A stretch of 64,000 nucleotides of DNA from Halomonas salipaludis (GTDB lineage: Bacteria; Pseudomonadota; Gammaproteobacteria; Pseudomonadales; Halomonadaceae): contig NZ_NSKB01000002.1 in the NCBI RefSeq assembly GCF_002286975.1, positions 372,001 to 436,000 on the forward strand. Reading direction: 5' to 3'. Under the pieces are notes generated by a model that saw only the letters and a list, made by a program, of their open reading frames with translations, was not told where the DNA came from and ran no database searches. Position numbers and translations under genes: made by a program. Within the stretch, counting starts at the first letter, position 1; each line of letters opens with the position of its first letter. Positions 25,491-35,000 of this stretch are shown here, piece by piece.

Positions 25491-26771
25491 TCATTCGCCC
25501 ATGATCAGGGTCGGCAGCCACAGCGACACCGCCGGCACATAGGAGACCAGCAGCAGTACGCCAATATTGCAGAGCAGAAACGGCACGATGGCCCGCGCCA
25601 CGGTGAGCATCGGCAGCTTGCCGATGCCCGCCACCACGAACAGGCAGACGCCCACCGGCGGCGTGGTCAGGCCGATCATCAGGTTGAGCACCGCGATGAC
25701 CGCGAAGTGCACCGGGTCGACGCCGACCCCGGTGGCCACCCCGAGCAGCGCCGGGAACAGGATGATCAGCGCGGCGATGGTCTCCATGAAGGCGCCGACG
25801 AACAGCAGGATCAGGTTGAGAATCAGGATCACGATGATCGGGTTCTCGCTGACCGACAGGATCAGCGCGGCGATCATCTGCGGCACCTGCTCGCTGGTCA
25901 GGATCCAGCCGAACAGATTGGCCAGCCCCACCAGCAGCAGCAGCGCCGAGGAGGTGAGCACCGTGTCGCTGAGAATCCCCGGCAGCTTGCGCCACGAGAG
26001 CCCCTTGTAGACGTACATGCCCACCACCAGCGCATACAGGCTGGCAACGATGGATGCCTCGGTGGGCGTAAAGAAGCCGCCGATGATGCCGTAGAGGATG
26101 ATCACCGTCATCAGCAGCGCCCAGAAGGCGGTGCGTCCCTCGCGCAGCAGCTCCATGAAGGTGGCCCGCTCGCCCCTGGGATAGCCACGCCGCACGGCGA
26201 GGATATAGACCGTGATCATCATCGCCAGGCCCAGCAGCAGCCCGGGGATGGCGCCGGCCAGGAACATCCGCCCCACCGAGACGCCGGAGAGCGACCCGGC
26301 AATGATCATCGGCACGCTGGGCGGGATGATCGGCCCCACCGTGGAGGAGGCGGCAGTGACCGCGGCGGCGAAGGGCTTGTCGTAGCCGGAGCGGGCCATG
26401 CCAGGAATCATCACCGAACCGATGCTCGCCGAGTCGGCCACCGCGGTACCCGAGATGCCGCCGAAGATCATCGAACCGCCGACGTTGGCCAGCCCCAGGC
26501 CGCCACGGATATGGCCCAGCAGGGCATTGGCGAAACGCACGATATGCTCGGTGATGTTGCCTACGTTCATCAGGTTGCCGGCCAGCACGAAACCGGGAAT
26601 GCACAGCAGCACGAAGGTATCGATGCCGGCGTACATGCGCTGCGGCACGATGGTCAGTGAGATGCCTTCGAGCAACAAATAGGCCAGAGAGGCGAGCCCC
26701 AGGGCGAAGGCGATCGGCAGGCCAATCACCAGCAGCACCAGGAAGACCCCGAACAGGACGAGTACTTCCAT
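25491..26771 (-). CDS. TRAP transporter large permease (set 2)
   Basis: The 426-residue DctM-family protein has the motifs FGGISGTAVADSASIGSVMIPGM, GPIIPPSVPMIIAG and LTTPPVGVCLFV. It belongs to a different subfamily from sets 1 and 3. Its start shares a base with the small-permease stop. It is placed between uxuB and rspB/manD, so a hexuronate or aldonate substrate is likely. Confidence 0.92.
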   Translation of the reverse strand: MEVLVLFGVFLVLLVIGLPIAFALGLASLAYLLLEGISLTIVPQRMYAGIDTFVLLCIPGFVLAGNLMNVGNITEHIVRFANALLGHIRGGLGLANVGGSMIFGGISGTAVADSASIGSVMIPGMARSGYDKPFAAAVTAASSTVGPIIPPSVPMIIAGSLSGVSVGRMFLAGAIPGLLLGLAMMITVYILAVRRGYPRGERATFMELLREGRTAFWALLMTVIILYGIIGGFFTPTEASIVASLYALVVGMYVYKGLSWRKLPGILSDTVLTSSALLLLVGLANLFGWILTSEQVPQMIAALILSVSENPIIVILILNLILLFVGAFMETIAALIILFPALLGVATGVGVDPVHFAVIAVLNLMIGLTTPPVGVCLFVVAGIGKLPMLTVARAIVPFLLCNIGVLLLVSYVPAVSLWLPTLIMGE

Positions 26772-27343
26772 CAGCGACGCTCCTTGGGACGCAGCATGGC
26801 GATGAGGCCCTCGATGCAGCCGAGCGCGCTATAGCTCAGCAGCAGGGCGAACATCACCACGGTGGAGAAGAAGATATAGAGCATGGGGACCCTGAGAGTC
26901 GGCGAGGTCTGCCAGGCGCCGTTCTGGGCGTACAGCCAGGCATAGGGCAGCACGATCCAGGCGAAGCCGCCGATCAGCAGGCAGACTGCGACCTGATAGC
27001 CGGCCCGGGCACGCGGCCCGAGGCAGTGATGAAACAATTCGACGTTGACGTTGCGATTACGGCGCAGCACCACCCCCGCCGAGAGCGCCACCATGTAGAC
27101 GAACAGATAGCGCGACAGCTCCTCGGTCCAGGCCATCGGGAACGGCAGGAACAGCCGGCCGGATATTTGCAGCAGCACGGTGATGGCGATGGCCACCAGG
27201 GCCATCACCGCCAGCCCCAGAAACAGCGTGTCGATCCAGCCGATCACACGCCCCAGCGGGCCTCCCAGGGTGGGCACCGAGGCTAGCGTATCGAGGCGCT
27301 CGATCGCTTCTTTTTCGAGCGCCTGGGGATCAGATGTCGTCAT
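26771..27343 (-). CDS. TRAP transporter small permease (set 2)
   Basis: The 190-residue DctQ-type protein has four hydrophobic spans and a WTEELSRYLFVYMVALSAGVVLRRN segment, as in other DctQ proteins. An N-terminal cytosolic stretch of about 35 residues precedes the first span. It overlaps the large permease by one base (TGATG). Confidence 0.9.
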   Translation of the reverse strand: MTTSDPQALEKEAIERLDTLASVPTLGGPLGRVIGWIDTLFLGLAVMALVAIAITVLLQISGRLFLPFPMAWTEELSRYLFVYMVALSAGVVLRRNRNVNVELFHHCLGPRARAGYQVAVCLLIGGFAWIVLPYAWLYAQNGAWQTSPTLRVPMLYIFFSTVVMFALLLSYSALGCIEGLIAMLRPKERR

Positions 27344-27365
27344 GCTTGCGACTCCGGTAAGACGA

Positions 27366-27386
27366 GGCGGGCAGCAGCTGCCCGCC
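27366..27386 (-). repeat. Hairpin between TRAP binding protein and small permease (set 2)
   Basis: GGCGGGCAG (27366-27374) and CTGCCCGCC (27378-27386) form a perfect 9-bp stem with a 3-nt loop right after the binding-protein stop. There is no U-run. Confidence 0.55.
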
Positions 27387-27394
27387 CGCCTGGC

Positions 27395-28363
27395 TTACAG
27401 GTCCTGGATGGCCTCGAACAGCGCCCGCTGCTCGTCGTCGAGGGCCTCTTCGACCGCCGGACGCGCGCGCTCGGCGAAGGCCTCGATATCCACTTCGACG
27501 AACTCCATGCCGCGCTCGCGCAGGGCCTCCTCGAGGCGCTCCTGGTCCTCGACGAACAGCTCCGCCTGGTAGTCCTGCATGCTGGCGGCAGCGTCCCGCA
27601 CCACCTGCTGGAGGTCATCGGGCATCTGGTTCAGGGCATCCTGGCCGATCACCACGTAGATCCAGCTGCGCACATGGCCAGTGAGGTTCACGTAGTCCTG
27701 CACCTCGTAGAAGCTGGCGCTTTCGATCAGGCTCAGCGGGTTCTCCTGGGCCTGGATGGTGTTCTGCTGCAGGGCGGTGAACACCTCGCTGAAGGCCATC
27801 GGCGTCGGCCGCGCCCCCAGCGCCTCCCAGGTATCGACGAACAGCGGCACGTTGGGCACCCGTAGGCGCATGCCGTCGAGGTCATCGGGATGCTCGATGG
27901 GACGATTGGAGGTGAGCTCGCGGGGGCCGCGCTCGAACCACGCCAGCGGCACCAGGTTGGCCTGCTGGGTGATCTGCTCCTCGATCTCCGCACCGATCTC
28001 GCCGCTCACCGCGGCATGCAGGTGCTCCGAGTCACGGAAGGCATAGGGCACCGCCATCATCGCCGCCTTGGGCGCCCAGTTCTGCAGGCTCTCGCCGGTG
28101 ATGGTCATCTCGGCGGTCCCCAGCTGGATGCTGTTGATCACATCCATCTCGCTGCCGAGCTGCTCATTGGGATAGAGGCGGACTTCGATACGGCCGTCGG
28201 AGTTGGCCTCGACCTCCTCCTTGAACGTCTCGGCGGCCTGGTGCCAGATGTTCTGCTCATTGGCCAGGTGGCCGAAGCGCAGCGTGAAGTCGGCGGCCAC
28301 CGCCGCCTGGCTTGCGATCAGGGCGGCGCCGAGCACGGCACCGGTAACGACTTGCTTGATCAT
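27395..28363 (-). CDS. TRAP transporter substrate-binding protein (set 2)
   Basis: The 322-residue DctP-family protein has a cleavable signal peptide (VLGAALIASQAAVAA) and mature start DFTLRFGHLANEQNIWHQAAETFKEEV, typical of binding proteins for uronates and other C4-C6 acids. RLRVPNVPLF contains the conserved carboxylate-binding Arg. ATG 28363 has AGGAG upstream; 29 upstream codons in frame are probably not translated. It is the first gene of the set 2 transporter. Confidence 0.9.
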   Translation of the reverse strand: MIKQVVTGAVLGAALIASQAAVAADFTLRFGHLANEQNIWHQAAETFKEEVEANSDGRIEVRLYPNEQLGSEMDVINSIQLGTAEMTITGESLQNWAPKAAMMAVPYAFRDSEHLHAAVSGEIGAEIEEQITQQANLVPLAWFERGPRELTSNRPIEHPDDLDGMRLRVPNVPLFVDTWEALGARPTPMAFSEVFTALQQNTIQAQENPLSLIESASFYEVQDYVNLTGHVRSWIYVVIGQDALNQMPDDLQQVVRDAAASMQDYQAELFVEDQERLEEALRERGMEFVEVDIEAFAERARPAVEEALDDEQRALFEAIQDL

Positions 28364-28442
28364 GGCGTTGACTCCTGCACGAACGGGTTGTGAGTTGTGA
28401 TTGCTGTGCATCAAGGTACAAATGGCGTGTGCCAACTGGCCG

Positions 28443-29465
28443 TCAGGCACCGATCTCGATCAGTACCTTGCGGGCCCTTTCGGGATGATGCTCGAGCATG
28501 TCGATGGCACCGGGCATCTCGTCGAACGGCAGCCGGTGGCTGACCAGCGCGGCCGCGTCGAGTGCCCCGGATGCGAGCAGCTCGAGCACCTCCGGAAACT
28601 TACGGTTGTTGAGTCGTGACCCGACCAGGGTCAGCTCCTTCTTGATCACCTCCAGCTGCACCAGGTCACTGGGCGTGGGATTGAAACCGAGCAAGCCGAT
28701 GCGCCCCGCCGCCGAGGCCAGGCGCAGCATCTGCGGCAGCAGCGCCGGCACGCAGGCGGCATCGGCAATCAGCGGCACGCCCTCGCCGTCGGTGAGGCGC
28801 ATGATCTCGGCCTCGACGTCGTCGCGGCTGCCATGCAGGGTGTGCCATGCGCCCAGCTCGCGGGCCGTGGCCAGGCGCTCGTCGATGACGTCGCTGACGA
28901 TCACCTCCTCGATGCCCTTGGCCCGGGCCATCTGCAGCACGGTCAGGCCGATCACCCCGGCGCCGTAGACCAGCAGCCGATCGCCCGGCTGCGGCTGCAT
29001 GCGGTCGAGCACGTTGGCGGCGATGCTGTAGGGCTCGACCAGGGCGGCGATATCCAGCCCCAGGTGCGCCGGCAAGCGATGCAGGTTGGCCGCCGGCACG
29101 CTGACGTGCTCCTCGAAGCCGCCGTCGCGATGCACGCCGATCACCTGCATGGCGGTGCAGACATTGGGCCGGCCGATGCGGCACGGGTAGCAGCGCCCGC
29201 AGCTGACCACCGGGTCGACGCACACCCGTTCGCCGATGTCGACGTTCTCGACGCCCTCGCCCACCGCCTCGACGATCCCGGCAAACTCATGCCCGGTGAT
29301 GCGCGGGAAGCGCACGAAGGCGTTGTCGCCATGGATGATATGCATATCCGACCCGCAGATGCCGGCGAAGGCCACCTTGACCAGCACTTCGCCAGGGGCC
29401 GCCGTGGGCGCCTCGACGTCGGCGATCCGGTAGTCCAGCGGCGCATTGACCTGGAATGCTTTCAT
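28443..29465 (-). CDS. Zinc-dependent alcohol dehydrogenase, RspB-like
   Basis: The 340-residue medium-chain dehydrogenase has the catalytic zinc motif GHEFAG, the structural-zinc cysteines in CGRCYPCRIGRPNVC and the Rossmann segment VYGAGVIGLTVLQMA. Length and sequence fit E. coli RspB, whose gene lies beside rspA, as here. Relatives oxidise sugar acids such as L-gulonate or L-idonate. Its place beside manD suggests conversion of a hexonate into the mannonate/fructuronate route. Start 29465 follows GGAGA. Confidence 0.86.
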   Translation of the reverse strand: MKAFQVNAPLDYRIADVEAPTAAPGEVLVKVAFAGICGSDMHIIHGDNAFVRFPRITGHEFAGIVEAVGEGVENVDIGERVCVDPVVSCGRCYPCRIGRPNVCTAMQVIGVHRDGGFEEHVSVPAANLHRLPAHLGLDIAALVEPYSIAANVLDRMQPQPGDRLLVYGAGVIGLTVLQMARAKGIEEVIVSDVIDERLATARELGAWHTLHGSRDDVEAEIMRLTDGEGVPLIADAACVPALLPQMLRLASAAGRIGLLGFNPTPSDLVQLEVIKKELTLVGSRLNNRKFPEVLELLASGALDAAALVSHRLPFDEMPGAIDMLEHHPERARKVLIEIGA

Positions 29466-29492
29466 GTTCGTCTCCTCACCAATGCTAAAGGG

Positions 29493-30704
29493 TCACCAAT
29501 GCCACAGGGTGCCGTCCTCGAGCCGGTTGACCGGCAGGCTGGCACGCTTGTAGGGGTACTGCTTGGCCAGCGCCTCGTCGATATCGACGCCGTGGCCCGG
29601 CGTCTCGCCGACCAGGAAGTGGCCGTCCTCGAAGCGGTAGTCGTGGGGGAAGACCGCGTCGGTCTCCGGCGTGTGGGGCATGTGCTCCTGGATGCCGAAA
29701 TTAGGCACCCAAGTATCGAAATGCACGGCCGCGCCCAGGCACACCGGCGACAGGTCCGTCGGCCCATGGAAGCCGGTGCGCACGTGATAGAGCCCGGCCA
29801 GGTCGGCGATGCGCCGCACGTGGGTGATGCCGCCGCCGTGGGAGAGCGGCGTACGGATGTAGTCGATCCACTGGTTCTCGAGCAGTTCGCGGTAGTCGTG
29901 GATCGAGTTGAACACCTCCCCCACCGCCAGCGGCGTGGTGGTGTGCTGGCGAATCAGCCGAAAACTCTCCTGGTTCTCGGCCGGCACGCAGTCCTCCAGC
30001 CAGAACAGGTGGTAGGGCTCCACCGCCTTGCCCAGCCGCGCCGCCTCGATGGGCGTCAGCCGGTGGTGCACGTCGTGCAGCAGGTGGATGTCGTCGCCGA
30101 AGCGCTCGCGCACCGCGGCAAACAGCTTGGGCACGTGGTTGAGGTACTTCTCGGTGCTCCACACGTGCTCAGCGGGCAGCTCGGCGTCGGCGGGCTCGTA
30201 GCGCTCGCCTTCGCGCTTGGCCACGCCATAGATGGTCGCAATCCCCGGCACCCCGGCCTGGACCCGCACCGCGCGATAACCCAGGGCAATGTGCCGCTCG
30301 ACCTCGTCCAGGCAGCCCTCGATATCGCGCCCGGTGCAGTGGGCATAGGTCATCACCCGCTCGCGGCTCTTGCCCCCCAGCAGCTGATAGAGCGGCATGT
30401 CGGCGGCCTTGGCCTTGATGTCCCACAGCGCCAGGTCGACGGCCGAAATCGCCGCCATGGTCACCGGGCCGCGTCGCCAGTAGGCGCCGCGATAGAGGTA
30501 GTGCCAGATATCCTCGATGCGGCTGGCGTCGCGGCCGATCAGGGCAGGCAGCACATGCTCCTCGAGATAGGCGACCACCGCCATTTCCCGGCCGTTGAGG
30601 GTGGCATCGCCGATCCCGTAGATGCCCGACTCGGTGACGATCTTGAGGGTGACGAAGTTGCGCCCCGGGGAGCTGACGATGAGATAGGCATCACTTATTT
30701 TCAT
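29493..30704 (-). CDS. manD: D-mannonate dehydratase ManD/RspA (enolase superfamily)
   Basis: The 403-residue protein has the enolase-superfamily layout: capping domain, then barrel with metal ligands in LLHDVHH, WLEDCVP and VGEVFNS, and the late HGPTDLSPV segment of the ManD group. Family members dehydrate D-mannonate (some also D-gluconate, weakly) to 2-keto-3-deoxy acids; E. coli RspA was first linked to starvation sensing. It carries out the same reaction as UxuA (18.6 kb) with an unrelated fold. Genes for uxaC and an rspB-like dehydrogenase flank it. Confidence 0.9.
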   Translation of the reverse strand: MKISDAYLIVSSPGRNFVTLKIVTESGIYGIGDATLNGREMAVVAYLEEHVLPALIGRDASRIEDIWHYLYRGAYWRRGPVTMAAISAVDLALWDIKAKAADMPLYQLLGGKSRERVMTYAHCTGRDIEGCLDEVERHIALGYRAVRVQAGVPGIATIYGVAKREGERYEPADAELPAEHVWSTEKYLNHVPKLFAAVRERFGDDIHLLHDVHHRLTPIEAARLGKAVEPYHLFWLEDCVPAENQESFRLIRQHTTTPLAVGEVFNSIHDYRELLENQWIDYIRTPLSHGGGITHVRRIADLAGLYHVRTGFHGPTDLSPVCLGAAVHFDTWVPNFGIQEHMPHTPETDAVFPHDYRFEDGHFLVGETPGHGVDIDEALAKQYPYKRASLPVNRLEDGTLWHW

Positions 30705-30752
30705 GAATGTTCCGTCGCTGTCATGGGGATTGGCCGTAGTCGTTGTCCGTCG

Positions 30753-32174
30753 TTAGCGCTGAATGAGGTAGCGCTGCACATTGTCGTAGCACACCGCCCG
30801 CACCAGCTCGCCGATACGGTCGAGATCGTTCGGCAACTCACCTCGCTGCACCTGTGCGCCGAGCATCTGGCAGAAGATGCGGCGGAAGTAGTCGTGGCGG
30901 GAGAACGACAGCAGGCTGCGCGAATCGGTGAGCATGCCGACGAAGTGGCGCAGCAGGCCGAAGTTCATCTGCGTGACGAGCTGGCGCTCGATGCCGTCGC
31001 GCTGGTCGTTGAACCACCAGGCGGCGCCGAACTGCAGCTTGCCGGGAATGCCGTCGCTCGCAAACGAACCGACCAGGCTCGCCAGCATCTCGTTATCCCG
31101 CGGGTTGAGGTTGTAGACCACGGTGCGCGGCAGAGCCCGGTCGCGGTCGAGCGCATCGAGGATCGCCGCCAGCGGCTCGGCGTAGGTCACGTCGCCTATC
31201 GCATCGAAGCCGCTATTGGCGCCGATCTCGGCCAGCCCTCGCTGGCTCAGGCTGCGCAGCGCGCCCAGGTGCAACTGCATCACCCAGCCGCGGCGGGCGT
31301 ACTCGCGCCCCAGCCACAGCAGCACCGCCGTGGTAAAGCCGCCGCTCTCGTCGCCAGAGAGCGCTTCGCCGCGGCGACGGCGGTCGAGCAGCCGGTCCAG
31401 TTCGACCGTACTCGGTGGCGAAACGAACACCGGCTTTTCCAGGCTGTGGTCCGAGAGGCAGCAGCCGTGGGTGGCGAAGTGGTCGAGACGCTGCGTCAGC
31501 GCGGCGAGCAGATCGTCGAAGCGTCTAATCGGCACACCACTGGCCTGCTCGAGCGCCTCCAGATAGTCGACGAAGCCGGGCTGCTCGATCTTGAGTACGC
31601 TATCGGCGCGAAAGGTCGGCAGCATGCTGGGGGCAGCTCCGCTCTCGGCATGGCGCCGGTGCAGTTCGAGACCGTCGACCGGGTCGTCGGTGGTGCACAC
31701 CGTGCGCACCTTGAAACGCTCGAGAATGCCTTGGGCGCTCAATGGCGGTGTGGCCAGCCGCTCGCGAGAAGTCGTCCAGATCTCCTCCGCCGTCGCGGGC
31801 GAGAGCAGCGTATTCTCGATGCCCAGCGGATGGCGAAGCTCCAGATGGGTCCAGTGATAGAGCGGGTTGCCGAGACAGTCGGGCACGGTTTCCGCCCAGG
31901 CCTGGAAGCGCTCGCGGTCGCTCACATCGCCGGTGATGCGCCGCTCGTCGATACCCGCGCAGCGCATCGCACGCCATTTGTAATGGTCGCCCTTGAGCCA
32001 CAGTTGGGTGAGGTTGTCGAACCGCACGTCATCGGCGATCTCCGCCGGGCTCAGGTGCGAGTGGTAGTCGCAGATCGGCATGTCGGCGGCATGCTCGTGG
32101 TAGAGCCGGCGCGCCGGCTCGTTTTCGAGCAGGAAGTCCGGCCCCATGAAGTCGATCCGATCATTAAAGGGCAT
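30753..32174 (-). CDS. uxaC: Glucuronate isomerase UxaC
   Basis: The 473-residue amidohydrolase-superfamily protein matches UxaC in length and motifs: DYHSHLSPAEIADD (metal histidines), KWRAMRCAG, TTDDPVD, and a late TDSRSLLSFSRHDYFRR segment. It interconverts D-glucuronate with D-fructuronate (and galacturonate with tagaturonate). I chose ATG 32174 because GGAG sits 6 bp upstream; an ATG four codons earlier overlaps that site. The product feeds UxuB. No altronate branch (uxaA/uxaB) is present. Confidence 0.93.
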   Translation of the reverse strand: MPFNDRIDFMGPDFLLENEPARRLYHEHAADMPICDYHSHLSPAEIADDVRFDNLTQLWLKGDHYKWRAMRCAGIDERRITGDVSDRERFQAWAETVPDCLGNPLYHWTHLELRHPLGIENTLLSPATAEEIWTTSRERLATPPLSAQGILERFKVRTVCTTDDPVDGLELHRRHAESGAAPSMLPTFRADSVLKIEQPGFVDYLEALEQASGVPIRRFDDLLAALTQRLDHFATHGCCLSDHSLEKPVFVSPPSTVELDRLLDRRRRGEALSGDESGGFTTAVLLWLGREYARRGWVMQLHLGALRSLSQRGLAEIGANSGFDAIGDVTYAEPLAAILDALDRDRALPRTVVYNLNPRDNEMLASLVGSFASDGIPGKLQFGAAWWFNDQRDGIERQLVTQMNFGLLRHFVGMLTDSRSLLSFSRHDYFRRIFCQMLGAQVQRGELPNDLDRIGELVRAVCYDNVQRYLIQR

Positions 32175-32207
32175 GACAAACTCCATCGTCGTTGGACTTG
32201 AGCATAT

Positions 32208-33497
32208 TCAGCCCATCAGCAGGTTGGGCAGGAACAGCACGATATCGGGGAAAAGGATGATGCCCAGCACCACCACGAAGACCGCCAGGGCAAACGGCAC
32301 CAGTTCGCGGCTGTAGTCGATGAAGGAGCAGCGCAGGATGCCGCACACGGTGTACATGGAGATGCCAACCGGGGGTGTCATGCCGCCGAAGGTGACCAGC
32401 GTCATCATCAGCAGGCCGAAGTGCACCGGATCGATGCCCGCTGCCTTGATCACCGGCACCAGGATCGGTGTCAGCAGCATGACCACCACGGTGGCCTCGA
32501 GCAGCATGCCGAGGCAGACGAGCAGTACCGCCAGGGTCAGCAGCAGCGCCGTCTGGCTGGCGAAGACGCCCAGCGTCAGTTCGGCGATGGTCTGCGGCAC
32601 CCGTTCGAAGGAGACGACGTAGCCGATGATCCCCGAGAACATGATGATCAGCATGATCATGCCGATGTCGCGCACGCTGGCATGCATCGCCGCCAGGATC
32701 TCCTTCACCCCCATCTCACGGTGAATGACACAGCCCACCACCAGCGCATAGGCGACGGCGAAGGCACCCGCCTCGGAAGGCGTGAACAGGCCGTAGCGAA
32801 TCCCCACCAGCAACCAGACCGGGAAAAGCAGCGCCCAGACGCTTGCGCGTGCGGCCTTGAGCACCTCGCGCCCCGTGGGCAACCCTTCCCGCACCGGGGT
32901 ATAGCCGCGCCGCTTGGCGACGAAGTAGGTGGTCACCATCAGCGCCACCATCAGCAGGAAGCCGGGCACCAGACCGGCGATGAAGAGTCGCCCGATCGAC
33001 ACCTCGCCGAGATAGCCGTACAGGATCAGGCCGATGCTCGGCGGGATGGTGGCGGTGATCAGGCCACCGATGGAGAGCACGGCCCCCGAGAAGCCGGGGC
33101 TATACCCCCCCTTGATCATGCCCTGCCCCAGCACCCGGGACTGCATGGCGGCGTCGGCGACCGCCGAGCCGGACACGCCACCCATGAGGGTGCTGAGTAC
33201 GATGCTGGCCTGGGCCAACCCGCCGCTCATCCAGCCCGCCAGCAGCGTGGAGAGCCGCATCAGCCGTGGCGTGATGCCGCTGGCATTCATCAGGTGGCCG
33301 ATGAAGATGAACAGCGGCACCGCCAGCAGCGGGAAGGACTGGGTGGCGGAGACGATACGCTGCGGGCCGATATTGACCGGCAGGAAGGTGCCGGGGAGAA
33401 AGAAATAGGCGAACCCCGCAATGCCGATCGCAAACGCCACGGGCATGCCAATCGCCATCAACAGCAGGCCGAGCCCAAGCAGCAGGGCAGCGGTCAT
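32208..33497 (-). CDS. TRAP transporter large permease (set 3)
   Basis: The 429-residue DctM-type protein shares motifs with the set 1 permease throughout (MGGVSGSAVADAAMQSR, TATIPPSIGLILYGYLGEVSIG, GGMTPPVG, FLPNLLM), so sets 1 and 3 are paralogues. It overlaps the small permease by 4 bp and ends 33 bp before uxaC. A uronate substrate is likely from context. Confidence 0.92.
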   Translation of the reverse strand: MTAALLLGLGLLLMAIGMPVAFAIGIAGFAYFFLPGTFLPVNIGPQRIVSATQSFPLLAVPLFIFIGHLMNASGITPRLMRLSTLLAGWMSGGLAQASIVLSTLMGGVSGSAVADAAMQSRVLGQGMIKGGYSPGFSGAVLSIGGLITATIPPSIGLILYGYLGEVSIGRLFIAGLVPGFLLMVALMVTTYFVAKRRGYTPVREGLPTGREVLKAARASVWALLFPVWLLVGIRYGLFTPSEAGAFAVAYALVVGCVIHREMGVKEILAAMHASVRDIGMIMLIIMFSGIIGYVVSFERVPQTIAELTLGVFASQTALLLTLAVLLVCLGMLLEATVVVMLLTPILVPVIKAAGIDPVHFGLLMMTLVTFGGMTPPVGISMYTVCGILRCSFIDYSRELVPFALAVFVVVLGIILFPDIVLFLPNLLMG

Positions 33498-33985
33498 AGC
33501 GCCTCCTCCACGATCTCGTCATCGGCCACAAGGCTGCCGATAATGCCTTGGTCGATGACGCGACGAATCAGCGAGACCATCATCAGCGCCGCACCGACCG
33601 GCAAGGCCAAGGTGATATAGCCATAGCTCAGGCCGGCGACGCCCATGGGGCGCTGCCAGTTGGAGAGCGCCAGCGGAAAACCATGCCGCACCAGGAGAGC
33701 CAGGAAGAGCAGCATCAAGATCAAGCAGAAACCGGTCACCAGACGCTGCAGTGGCAGCGGCAAACGAACCGCCAGGGCATCGATGCGCACCTGTCCACCG
33801 CGACGGAGTGTGATATCCGCGCCCAGCACGGCGGTCCAGATGAACAGGAACTGGGCCAACTCGGCGCCGCCGGCAAAGGGCTGCCCCAGCGCCCGGGCCG
33901 TCGAGCTGGCCAGCATGGTCAGGGAAGTACCGGCCAGCAGCGCAATGGCTAGCCACTCCTCGAGTCGATCGTACCAACGCCACAT
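33494..33985 (-). CDS. TRAP transporter small permease (set 3)
   Basis: The 163-residue DctQ-type protein has four hydrophobic spans and AQFLFIWTAVLGADITLRRGGQVRID. Start 33985 follows a strong site (GGAGG). It lies 15 bp after the binding-protein stop; unlike the other sets there is no room for a hairpin here. Confidence 0.9.
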   Translation of the reverse strand: MWRWYDRLEEWLAIALLAGTSLTMLASSTARALGQPFAGGAELAQFLFIWTAVLGADITLRRGGQVRIDALAVRLPLPLQRLVTGFCLILMLLFLALLVRHGFPLALSNWQRPMGVAGLSYGYITLALPVGAALMMVSLIRRVIDQGIIGSLVADDEIVEEAL

Positions 33986-34000
33986 GGGAACTCCTCCCCC

Positions 34001-34960
34001 TTACTCTCCCGAGACCAGCTGCTCGCGGTACTCGTCATAGCCGAGCTCCGCATAGACCCCATCGACGCGCTCGCGGAACACCTCGATATCCACCTCGGTG
34101 AAGGTCACGCCCTCCGCCTCCATGCGCTCGCGTACGGCATCCTGGGCATCGACGGTGGCCTGGCTGGCTTCTTCCCCGGCCCGGGTGAGTTCCTCGGTCA
34201 GGATCACTTGCAACTCCTCGGGCAGCGACTGGTACCACTGCTCGGAGGTGGCGATCCCGGTCATGAGATGGATATGGCTCGTCAGGGCGATATGGCTGAT
34301 GACTTCATGCAGGTTCTGGCCTTCGGCCGCGGTCAGCTGGGCCTCAGCCCCATCGATGGAGCCCAGCTGCAATGCGGAGTAGACCTCGGACCAGGGCAGC
34401 GGCGTGGGCGTGGCCCCCATGGACTCGATGGTCTTGACCCACACCGGCGAGTTGATGGTGCGCACGCGAACGCCACTCAGATCGTCCGGCGACTCGACCG
34501 GATTCTGGGTCAGCATCTGGCGTGAGCCCTGGAACCAGTTGTAGTTCAGCAGCCGCAGTCCGCTGTCGTCGGCCAGGCTCTCGACCCACCCAAGGTAGAG
34601 GTCGGAGGAGGTGATCTGCGCATAGTCGCTGTGGTCTTCCACCAGGTAAGGCGCGCTGAGAATGCCCAGCTCCGGCTGATACTCGGAGAGCCGTCCGGCA
34701 TCGATCAGGATGGCGATATTGGCCCCGCTACGGATCTGTTCCACCACGTCCTCGTCGGAACCGAGCTGGCTGTTGGGGAATACCTGAATGGTGAGTTCAC
34801 CGTCGGAGCGCTCCTCGATGGCCTGCCTGGCACTCTCCATGGCCAGCACTACCGGATCCTGGGAACTCAGCGCCGACGAGAGGTTGAGCTGATACGTTGC
34901 ATGAGCCATGTTGCTGGCCACGGCCACAACGATGGCCGAGGTGAGTACTGACATTTTCAT
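34001..34960 (-). CDS. TRAP transporter substrate-binding protein (set 3)
   Basis: The 319-residue DctP-type protein has a signal peptide (VLTSAIVVAVASNMAHA) and mature domain with SQLGSDEDVVEQIRSGANI, NYNWFQGSRQM and SPDDLSGVRVRTINSPVW. These motifs align with the set 1 binding lipoprotein. ATG 34960 follows AGGAG; 24 in-frame upstream codons lack a site. It begins 40 bp after the GntR gene, so the two are probably cotranscribed. Confidence 0.9.
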   Translation of the reverse strand: MKMSVLTSAIVVAVASNMAHATYQLNLSSALSSQDPVVLAMESARQAIEERSDGELTIQVFPNSQLGSDEDVVEQIRSGANIAILIDAGRLSEYQPELGILSAPYLVEDHSDYAQITSSDLYLGWVESLADDSGLRLLNYNWFQGSRQMLTQNPVESPDDLSGVRVRTINSPVWVKTIESMGATPTPLPWSEVYSALQLGSIDGAEAQLTAAEGQNLHEVISHIALTSHIHLMTGIATSEQWYQSLPEELQVILTEELTRAGEEASQATVDAQDAVRERMEAEGVTFTEVDIEVFRERVDGVYAELGYDEYREQLVSGE

Positions 34961-35000
34961 GGAAATCTCCTGAAGTGGCGTGCGTATTGTGATTGTTGCG

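Noticed and set aside
25471-26604. Second minus-strand frame of 377 codons over the set 2 TRAP large permease
   Set aside because: It is a shifted reading of the same DNA; the permease frame has all DctM motifs.
28833-32201. Plus-strand open frame of 1122 codons opposite rspB, manD and uxaC
   Set aside because: It lies opposite three well-recognised genes, has the low-complexity His/Arg/Asp-rich composition of antisense frames in GC-rich DNA, and matches no known protein.
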